Shown: positions 1 to 5,083 of the stretch, one piece after another
Layout of the letters: every line of letters begins with the position of its first letter
Position numbering within the stretch: the stretch's first letter is position 1
Assembly: GCA_025454565.1 (NCBI GenBank)
Contig: JALOOE010000155.1
Span: 1-6,365, forward strand
Direction of reading: 5' to 3'
DNA: 6,365 nt
Source of the DNA: Anaerolineae bacterium
Lineage (GTDB): Bacteria > Chloroflexota > Anaerolineae > CG2-30-64-16
Made by a program: the position numbers and the translations under genes
The notes under the pieces: generated by a model
What the model saw: only the letters and a program-made list of their open reading frames with translations
Told to the model about the DNA's origin: nothing
Database searches by the model: none

Positions 1-302
1 CTTCTCGGCAAACGATCGGGCATCGCCCACGCTCTTCTCGGTGCGCTCCCAGGCGATCGTCTCTTGCTCCTGAGCGTACTTCAGCAAGTCGAAGAACTGC
101 GCCCGGATCGCCTCGTCGGCCTTCTGCCGCGCCGCAGGATCCTGCTGGACGATCTCGACCGCCTGCTGCTGGTTCACGGCCCCGACGGTTGTCGCCACCA
201 CGTCCAGAATCTTGCCGGCCACGGCGACGTTCTGGGTGGCGCTGGATTGGCTCTTGTCGCCCTTGATCTGGGCAATGACCGGCAGCACCGACGCCGCGGC
301 GT
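1..302 (-). CDS. C-terminal region of the endolysin in the -1 frame, partial at the left edge
   Basis: Read in the frame whose codons end at 300, 297 and so on, this stretch is open to the left edge. It encodes AAASVLPVIAQIKGDKS, then a helical region with VAVAGKILDVVATTVGAV, QQQAVEIVQQDPAAR and AIRAQFFDLLKYAQEQE. Composition and codon use look coding, unlike the Arg/Pro-rich reading of the endolysin frame over the same bases. From memory, several podophage GH104 endolysins carry a similar C-terminal extension, with an amphipathic helical segment, a DPAA-type motif and then transmembrane helices; if so, the membrane part lies beyond the window. The upstream limit is uncertain: the frame is open back to a TGA at 352-354. 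A separate gene starting at the GTG at 288 is possible, but no ribosome-binding site precedes it. A single-base loss near 291-314 in one original gene is the simplest explanation. Confidence 0.6.
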
Positions 303-824
303 GGACGGCGTGACCTCGGTTAGCGCGCGATCCTCGACGGGGGTGAGTAGCTCAGCGTTGTCGATCGTGCCGCCTGCGCCCGTGTAGACGGCCATAGCCT
401 TGTCCATCGTCCAACTGTGGCTAGACTCAGAAGCGCCAGGAAGGCTTGTCCAAACGGGTCGCAGTTTGGCTATCGCCTCCTCAATTCGACCAGCGATCAC
501 GTCGCTAAGCGCGCCGCGCTCCTTGATCAAAGCGATCGCGCCAAGATCCTGCGACTCGGGCGACATATCGGGGAACTCGTACTGATCGCACAAGCCAGCC
601 CATGTGGTGCCTAGGAACTGGTAAGCGCCGCAAGCCTTGGCGCCCCTCGTCGTCGGGATGCCGTGCCACGGGTGACGGGCGAAACCCTCCATCCGCCCGC
701 CGCCGTTGACCATCAGATAGGCATCGTCGCCTTGACCGCTTTCGCGCTCGCGGATGACGCGCAAAAACGCCCTGACATTCGGATACGACAAGCCTACTTT
801 CAAGCCTTCCAAAGATAGCGACAT
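174..824 (-). CDS. Lambda R-type endolysin (GH104-like lytic transglycosylase), frame broken near its 3' end
   Basis: Predicted to cleave the glycan strands of peptidoglycan for host lysis. The first ~150 residues align by eye with phage lambda endolysin R: RAFLRVIRERESG corresponds to KAFLDMLAWSEG, placing the catalytic Glu at E28. Further matches are a His-Pro pair near residue 51, CGAYQFL for the GRYQLL motif, SPESQDLGAIALIKERGAL, and VWTSLPGA. The ATG at 824 is preferred because GGAG lies four bases upstream; a GTG at 857 would add 11 residues but has no ribosome-binding site. There is no signal peptide, so export would need a holin. After about residue 172 (TEVTPS) this frame becomes Arg/Pro/Trp-rich and stops at 174-176, while the -1 frame carries a credible continuation. 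The intact gene is therefore probably longer and runs off the left edge. The domain assignment is strong; the coding end given here is that of the frame as written. Confidence 0.87.
   Translation of the reverse strand: MSLSLEGLKVGLSYPNVRAFLRVIRERESGQGDDAYLMVNGGGRMEGFARHPWHGIPTTRGAKACGAYQFLGTTWAGLCDQYEFPDMSPESQDLGAIALIKERGALSDVIAGRIEEAIAKLRPVWTSLPGASESSHSWTMDKAMAVYTGAGGTIDNAELLTPVEDRALTEVTPSTPRRRCCRSLPRSRATRANPAPPRTSPWPARFWTWWRQPSGP
291..302. repeat. 12-bp perfect GC-rich palindrome at the endolysin frame break
   Basis: The sequence acgccgcggcgt equals its own reverse complement. It sits exactly where the endolysin reading switches to the -1 frame, and a near-tandem repeat (ggcgtggac followed by ggcgtgacc, 298-315) adjoins it. 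Such a spot is prone to slippage during replication and to base-calling error. No function is claimed. Confidence 0.5.
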
Positions 825-828
825 TGCG

Positions 829-832
829 CTCC
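829..832 (-). promoter_or_regulatory. Ribosome-binding site fixing the endolysin start
   Basis: On the minus strand TTGGAG is followed by CGCA and then the ATG at 824. The four-base spacer is short but usable. It supports this ATG over the upstream GTG at 857, which lacks any purine-rich element. Confidence 0.5.
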
Positions 833-900
833 AAGGCGTAAAATAGACGAGGCCCACCAGCGCGCTAACGCTAGTGAGCCCCTAACCACCCGACCTATTG

Positions 901-906
901 AGGAGG
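901..906 (+). promoter_or_regulatory. Strong Shine-Dalgarno site of the HNH endonuclease gene
   Basis: AGGAGG is followed by ccgc and the ATG at 911. It is the closest match to the consensus in the window and sets the start on the strand opposite to the surrounding phage operon. Confidence 0.75.
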
Positions 907-910
907 CCGC

Positions 911-1408
911 ATGGCTGGTCGTGATATTACCGCAACAGATCTTCGCTGCGCGCTCGACTACGATCCACTGACCGGCATCTTCCGCTGGAAAGTTGCCGTA
1001 TCTTCAGCAGCGAAAGTCGGCGCCATTGCCGGCTGCAAACACCATAGCGGCTATTGGCAGATACGCTTTCAGAAGAACAGCGTGTTTGCTCATCGCCTTG
1101 CATGGCTTCATTACTATGGCCACTATCCTAACGATCAGATTGATCATTTGAACGGTGACCGATTGGACAACAGAATCGACAATCTGCGCGACGTTACGCC
1201 GTCGATAAATCTGCAAAACGCGAAAAGACCATCAAAGAACAAGAAAAGCGCCCCATATCGCGGCGTTTACAAGGAAGGCAATAGCTACCGGGCTCGCATC
1301 TCAATTAACGGCAAGAGCATACACTTGGGCCGTTTTGTTACTCCAGAAATGGCGCAAGAGGCTTATATGGCCGCAAAACGCCGGCTCCACCCGACAAGTA
1401 CGTTCTAA
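911..1408 (+). CDS. HNH homing-type endonuclease with C-terminal AP2 DNA-binding domain
   Basis: A free-standing mobile endonuclease of 165 residues, a usual length for phage HNH-AP2 proteins. The N-terminal part (about 9-50) is the beta-rich lead-in with YDPLTGIFRWK. The HNH core runs from about 60 to 103: H61 in AHRLAWLHYYG, D78-H79 in IDHLNGDRLDNRIDNLR, and the closing NLQN near 100-103. Residues about 115-160 form an AP2-like domain (YRGVYKEG, YRARISINGKSIHLGRF, then an EMAQEAYMAAKRRLHP helix) that would bind target DNA. The gene stands on the opposite strand to its neighbours, and its stop codon overlaps that of the zincin gene. By hand count 211 of 420 bases in 961-1380 are G or C, about 50%, well below the ~70% of sampled stretches of the virion genes, which suggests acquisition from elsewhere. 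Its natural target is not visible. Confidence 0.93.
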   Translation: MAGRDITATDLRCALDYDPLTGIFRWKVAVSSAAKVGAIAGCKHHSGYWQIRFQKNSVFAHRLAWLHYYGHYPNDQIDHLNGDRLDNRIDNLRDVTPSINLQNAKRPSKNKKSAPYRGVYKEGNSYRARISINGKSIHLGRFVTPEMAQEAYMAAKRRLHPTSTF

Positions 1409-2580
1409 CTGCCCAGCAGGCCACGCACGATCTGCTGCTCCCTCGGCACGTCAAACTCCAGCCACGGCGGACGCGCCAGACGCTCGGCAGGCGTCAAGTC
1501 CATGCGCGACTGAGTGAGGCGGGCTTCGGCTTCACCGGCAAGGCGGCGATACCAATCCTTCGCCACGGACTCCTCGGCCGACAGTCGCGCTTGGGGCGCA
1601 ATGTCCCTCAACGCTGCCAGATAGTTGTTCTTGTAGTCGTCGGCGATTTCCTTGGTCACATTGTCGGATTGCCACGCTACTCGCGCGTAGTCCTCGATAC
1701 GCATCGGGCGCTGCATGTCGGCCAAACGGTCTTCCAGCATCTTCCGCGCAACGTCGCTGCCTTCTGCTGCCGACCCGTACACGCGCGGGTCGCGGAATGC
1801 TTGCTCTGGAGCGCCCCCTTTTGCGAACTTCTCCTCGCCCTGCACAACGTGCTGCATTTCATGGATTGTTATGGGCTTGCGCTCCGCTCTTCCAGAAATG
1901 ACCTCAATGTTTGGGAAGTCTTCAAGGAATTGCGTGCTGCCACGTCCTGGCAGTCCAGCGTATTGCAGATCAAACGTACCCGTCATGTCGCGCAGTTGCG
2001 GGTACGCAGCAAAGTAGTCCGGGTGCGTTACCGACTCGTTGATCAATCTGTCCTGCCGATAGTCGGCTGGATTTGGCTTGACCTTTGCCTTCTTGTCGCT
2101 GATCTCGAATCGCCACTTCCCATCTGGGAACTGATCGGTCCAGCCCGTCTCCTGCCACACCTTCACCGGGTCTTCCCCGGCCTTCACCATCGCCTTGGCC
2201 TTGCCCAGCTTCACCACGTCTGCCGTCTTGGCTCCGACTCCGGCAAAGGTTCCCAGCAGCCCGCCCAACTCCTGTCCGCTTGCATTGATCTCGCGTACAC
2301 CCGCGTCACGCACCTCGGGCATGACGCTGCGCGTAGCCTCGAAAGCAGAACGGTCGTCCTTCACCATTCTCTTCGCGTCTTCGTCCAGCCGCGTCAACAT
2401 CAGCCCCGGATCGCTGACATTGTTCACTAGGTTGCGCTTCTTCTGGTCTACCCATGCTCCCGGCTGGGCGTTCTGGAGCGCGCCCGCCAACAATCCCGGT
2501 AGCTCGGGGATCCGCTTAACCTTTTTTCCTTGCTCGTCCAGCCACGCGCTGAACGACAACAAGCCAGGGAGCATGTCCAT
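1405..2580 (-). CDS. Stand-alone zincin-like metallopeptidase related to phage polyvalent-protein domains
   Basis: A 391-residue protein, predicted to be a zinc peptidase or a relic of one. HEMQH at about 240-244 is a perfect HExxH zinc motif in a hydrophobic helix context (ITIHEMQHVVQGEE), followed by FAKGGAP. The downstream GEAEAR at about 349-354 could supply a third ligand Glu. Upstream, VWQETGWTDQFPDGKWRFEI (about 141-160) and, near the C-terminus, SRMDLTPAERLARPPW match modules I recall from large polyvalent proteins of podophages, which are ejected with the DNA; the family number is not asserted. The ATG at 2580 is chosen because AAGGA lies six bases upstream and it overlaps the preceding stop as TGATG; a GTG at 2583 is the alternative. 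The N-terminal ~115 residues are unassigned helices. Substrate is unknown: it could act in virion maturation, DNA entry or host takeover. GC appears lower than in the virion genes. Confidence 0.82.
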   Translation of the reverse strand: MDMLPGLLSFSAWLDEQGKKVKRIPELPGLLAGALQNAQPGAWVDQKKRNLVNNVSDPGLMLTRLDEDAKRMVKDDRSAFEATRSVMPEVRDAGVREINASGQELGGLLGTFAGVGAKTADVVKLGKAKAMVKAGEDPVKVWQETGWTDQFPDGKWRFEISDKKAKVKPNPADYRQDRLINESVTHPDYFAAYPQLRDMTGTFDLQYAGLPGRGSTQFLEDFPNIEVISGRAERKPITIHEMQHVVQGEEKFAKGGAPEQAFRDPRVYGSAAEGSDVARKMLEDRLADMQRPMRIEDYARVAWQSDNVTKEIADDYKNNYLAALRDIAPQARLSAEESVAKDWYRRLAGEAEARLTQSRMDLTPAERLARPPWLEFDVPREQQIVRGLLGS

Positions 2581-3074
2581 CACTTGTCCTTGCTATCCAG
2601 GATCGTCAGCGGAATAGGCGCGTACTCTATGACCGGAGAACGTAGCGGATTCCCAGCCATCTGGATCTCCATGCGCTGCACGAATTCCCAGCTTCTGGAA
2701 GGACTGCTCGTAGGTATCTCTACAGCAAAATTGGTGGAGTAACACCCAGGCGTGCGCGACATGATCGTAGGCAAATCAGGCGCAGGCCACACCACCGCGC
2801 GGCCAACCCACGATCTATGGCTCGTTGCCTCAAACGCCCTCGATACGCAGTATTCCGCCCACCTATAGAGCACGCCACCGCCGCGAGTTTGCGTGACGCA
2901 CGATTGCAAAGCCTCTTCGCGGTTCGATACCGGACGCTCCATAAAGCACGGAGCCACATAGTTGACAGTCAGCGGCACCGGCTCGAACATCCACCACGCC
3001 AGCGTCGGCAGCCCGCACGCGAGCATGATCCACGGCAGCGCCAGCCAGAATCGCCCAACGGGGTGATTCGCCAT
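2580..3074 (-). CDS. Single-pass membrane protein of unknown function, conserved-phage type
   Basis: 164 residues. A short N-terminal tail (MANHPVGR) precedes one hydrophobic segment at about 9-30 (FWLALPWIMLACGLPTLAWWMF), so the rest probably faces the periplasm. The soluble part has cysteines at 43, 59, 76 and 111, an even number that could form disulfides there, plus Trp/Tyr-rich motifs (YRWAEYCVSR, RAVVWPAPDLP) and a Pro-rich C-terminus with PLRSPVIEYAPIPLTIL. It looks beta-rich rather than coiled-coil, so it is not a typical Rz-type spanin; no lipobox was seen. Start and stop each overlap a neighbour as TGATG, coupling it to the candidate holin upstream and the zincin downstream. Similar proteins with the PLR motif occur in other podophages as far as I recall, without known role. 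Lysis accessory or superinfection exclusion are guesses from context only. Confidence 0.8.
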   Translation of the reverse strand: MANHPVGRFWLALPWIMLACGLPTLAWWMFEPVPLTVNYVAPCFMERPVSNREEALQSCVTQTRGGGVLYRWAEYCVSRAFEATSHRSWVGRAVVWPAPDLPTIMSRTPGCYSTNFAVEIPTSSPSRSWEFVQRMEIQMAGNPLRSPVIEYAPIPLTILDSKDK

Positions 3075-3283
3075 CAGTGCCCCCCAAGCAGCTTGTTCAT
3101 CGCAAACGCCGCCAGCAGGGTCAACACCAAGCCCACGATGCCTATGACGCTGCGCTCTACATGGATATAGCGTTGGATCAAAACGAAGCGATTTTCCAGC
3201 CGGTCCACCTCGGCCTCGAGCCGCGCGACCTTGACGGCGAGCGTGGCCAGCAAAGCATGATCATCATTGTCGTCGTCACGCAC
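3074..3283 (-). CDS. Small coiled-coil plus transmembrane protein, candidate holin (XhlA-like layout)
   Basis: 69 residues: an acidic N-terminus (MRDDDNDDH), a heptad-like amphipathic helix at about 11-40 (ATLAVKVARLEAEVDRLENR), a basic/aromatic turn, then one hydrophobic helix at about 46-64 (VIGIVGLVLTLLAAFAMNKLL). This order, coiled coil then C-terminal membrane anchor, is that of XhlA-type lysis proteins and many small podophage proteins next to lysis genes. It starts with GTG at 3283, with AAGG six bases upstream; no other start codon exists in the open upstream frame. It leads a TGATG-coupled cassette. A holin role is inferred from architecture and from an endolysin lying further downstream; a virion or membrane-anchoring role is an alternative. 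Confidence 0.78.
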   Translation of the reverse strand: MRDDDNDDHALLATLAVKVARLEAEVDRLENRFVLIQRYIHVERSVIGIVGLVLTLLAAFAMNKLLGGH

Positions 3284-3397
3284 GGTATGCCTTGGAGATA
3301 GAATGGGATCCGCACCACCACTTGGGGGCAGGGATGAATAACGACCAGTTTTGGCAGACGATCGGCGCCGTCGGCATGGCGCTCGTCATCGCCTATG
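3284..3397. other. Gap in the leftward operon
   Basis: This 114-bp stretch separates the stop of the 561-residue protein gene from the GTG of the candidate holin, whereas all other leftward junctions between 5085 and 2578 overlap. No stem-loop followed by a T run was found on either strand and no convincing -35/-10 pair for the leftward strand. It contains the start of the + strand frame at 3334 and the AAGG ribosome-binding site (3290-3293) of the 69-residue gene. Confidence 0.5.
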
Positions 3398-3585
3398 CTA
3401 AGGGGAAAGCGAAAGCAGGCCCGCAGCGCCCGGACCACCCAGATACGGACTCAGCCGCTTCAGCAACTCCCCCAACTCCTTCGCCGACTGCGGCCGCTGC
3501 GTCATCATCGCCGCCGTCGCACGCTGCCCAATGGGGGTATAGGCTAGGGCGCCGAGTCCGGCGGCTGCGGGGATGGCTGGGTTGA
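3334..3585 (+). CDS. Possible small membrane protein antisense to the operon
   Basis: An 83-residue frame beginning MNNDQFWQTIGAVGMALVIA, then YAKGKAKAG: a short hydrophobic helix followed by a positive tail, resembling small phage membrane proteins. The ATG has GGGGG five bases upstream. The first ~21 codons lie in the gap between the leftward genes and use mostly G/C third bases from codon 9 on, so they are not explained by an overlapping gene. From about residue 22 the frame runs antisense to the end of the 561-residue protein gene, and its Ala/Ser/Pro-rich, then Arg-rich composition is what such a shadow would give. A poor -10-like element (tagaat, 3299-3304) without a clear -35 lies upstream. 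It may be a real gene, a decayed one, or chance. Confidence 0.35.
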   Translation: MNNDQFWQTIGAVGMALVIAYAKGKAKAGPQRPDHPDTDSAASATPPTPSPTAAAASSSPPSHAAQWGYRLGRRVRRLRGWLG

Positions 3586-5083
3586 GATAGCCTAAGCCTC
3601 CACCCAACGCCCCGCCCAGCATCGCCCGACCCGCCGTGCCGCTGTCGGGATACCGCTGCGAGAGCACGGAATCGGCCGCCTGCGCGATTTCCTGGTTACG
3701 CGCCGTGCCGCGAGCAAAGGCCCGATCACGAATCGACTTGTCCGACTTCTTCACCGCATTCAGGAACTGCGCCGGGGTGAAGATGCCTTCCTTGGCCCCT
3801 AGCATGGATCCGGCATTTTCTAGCTGCGTAAGCACCGACCACCCTTGATCGATCTTTCGCAATTCCGGCGCCGTCACCGGGTTGTGCCGCGCCACCAGCG
3901 CACGCACCTCCTGCTGGGCCTGCTGGAGCGCCCGCCCCAATTGCCGCTCGCTTTCGGTCGCCGACCCGCGATAGCCAACAGCGAGGCGCCCTAGCTCCGA
4001 CTCGACTTCCTTAGCCACCGTCGGGGTCAGCGTCTGCCCTTGAGTCACCCGGGCCCGCACTTGGCTATCGATGATGTCCGCAAAGTCTTTCCGCATCGCC
4101 CGCGGCACCATGCTTTCGAGCTTGGTCAGAGCCGACTTGAACGGCAAATCCACCGGGCTCGGCACCGATCGCGCGAGCGCGCCGTCATACGCTGCCGACA
4201 GACGATCGCCCACTGCCCGGATGCCGTCGTTGCCGACCGGCAGCGCCTTCGCCTCCTTACCCAGCCCGATCGGATCCAGCGCCTTGCGGTACAAACTGCG
4301 GTTGTACTCCTCGATCGCCCGCCGCTGCCCCGCCGTGATCGCCTCGCCCAGCAACGGCACACTGCGGATTTTCTCCTCGCCCGTCTTCCACGCCCCGCCC
4401 AGGATCTGCCCCGGCGTCGGCGTCACGTCCTGGTCGAGCAGCATCTGCGCCTGTGGGTTGACCTTCGGCGCCAGCACCCGACCGACCACCGACGACGCCC
4501 CACCCGCAATCCCGCCACCGGCTGCGCCCTCGATCACCTGCTGCCGCTTCTGCTTCCAGAAGTCAGCATCGTCACCGGCCCCGTAAACGGGCGTTAGCGC
4601 GCCCATCGACCCGCCCATGCCAGCACCCTGCGCCACCGACCGCACAAGCCCGCCAGCGGCCAATGCGGGCGTTACAGGGGCTACTGCCAGCGACTGCCCC
4701 ACCCCGCGCAGCAGTGCCGCGCCGGGGCGCGACTCTGGGGCGAAGTTCTGCTCGTACAGGTCGCGTGTGCGCTGGTTGGCAGCTTCCGTGTCCTTGACGC
4801 CCATCCCGGTCGCCCGGGCGAGCACCTGCGCCCCGGCGTCAAGCACCTGCTTCATCCCCATGCCCATGTCGGCCGCGTAGCCGCCGCCGAACATCGGCAG
4901 GCCACCGGATAGAGCTTGCCCGATTGGGGACATGGACTGCTGCGGCTTGGCCTGCTCGGGCAATGCCATCGGCGCCACCGACCCGCCTTGCACATAGGCA
5001 ATCGCGTCTTCCTGCGTAGCGCCATTCGGCGCCGTCACGCGATACTTGCGCCCGTCCGGTGACATCACCTCAAAGATCGGCAT
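3398..5083 (-). CDS. Podophage internal virion / DNA-ejection protein, Gly/Ala-rich
   Basis: 561 residues, probably packaged in the capsid and ejected ahead of or with the DNA. It opens with a short module, FEVMSPDGRKYRVTAPNGATQE followed by DAIAYVQGG, that recurs at the N-terminus of phage internal and tail-associated proteins. Hydrophobic Gly/Ala-rich segments able to insert in membranes lie at about 54-95, 121-165, 186-200 (EGAAGGGIAGGASSVVG) and 486-518 (RAMLGGALGGGLGYLNPAIP). Between them are long amphipathic helices, including 356-420 and a FTPAQFLNAVKKSDKSIRDR stretch near 435-455 that I associate with podophage structural proteins. The ATG at 5083 is favoured over a GTG-type start at 5107, because it overlaps the preceding TAA as TAATG and has GGAG eight bases upstream (5092-5095). 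The function rests on context and composition, not on catalytic motifs. Confidence 0.82.
   Translation of the reverse strand: MPIFEVMSPDGRKYRVTAPNGATQEDAIAYVQGGSVAPMALPEQAKPQQSMSPIGQALSGGLPMFGGGYAADMGMGMKQVLDAGAQVLARATGMGVKDTEAANQRTRDLYEQNFAPESRPGAALLRGVGQSLAVAPVTPALAAGGLVRSVAQGAGMGGSMGALTPVYGAGDDADFWKQKRQQVIEGAAGGGIAGGASSVVGRVLAPKVNPQAQMLLDQDVTPTPGQILGGAWKTGEEKIRSVPLLGEAITAGQRRAIEEYNRSLYRKALDPIGLGKEAKALPVGNDGIRAVGDRLSAAYDGALARSVPSPVDLPFKSALTKLESMVPRAMRKDFADIIDSQVRARVTQGQTLTPTVAKEVESELGRLAVGYRGSATESERQLGRALQQAQQEVRALVARHNPVTAPELRKIDQGWSVLTQLENAGSMLGAKEGIFTPAQFLNAVKKSDKSIRDRAFARGTARNQEIAQAADSVLSQRYPDSGTAGRAMLGGALGGGLGYLNPAIPAAAGLGALAYTPIGQRATAAMMTQRPQSAKELGELLKRLSPYLGGPGAAGLLSLSP

Noticed and set aside
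64..387. + strand frame of 107 codons antisense to the endolysin end
   Set aside because: Leu/Arg/Asp-rich shadow; the minus strand reading here gives a coherent helical protein.
839..844. taaaat as a -10 box for the HNH gene
   Set aside because: No acceptable -35 hexamer at 15-18 bases upstream; it lies about 65 bases from the start codon and cannot be supported alone.
319..869. 10-bp inverted repeat: gttagcgcgc at 319-328 and gcgcgctaac at 860-869
   Set aside because: Several such matches are expected by chance in 6 kb, and the positions have no consistent relation to gene borders.
1591..2430. Long + strand open frame (279 codons) antisense to the zincin gene
   Set aside because: Its product is a Val/Leu/His/Arg-rich string without domain character, and it overlaps a gene with recognisable motifs.
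3360..3385. GC-rich stem around ggcgcc as an intrinsic terminator after the virion genes
   Set aside because: The paired region is short and no T run follows on either strand.
4040..4597. Two + strand frames antisense to the 561-residue virion protein gene
   Set aside because: Arg/Pro/Ser/Ala-rich products typical of the complement of GC-rich coding DNA, with no recognisable start context or motifs.
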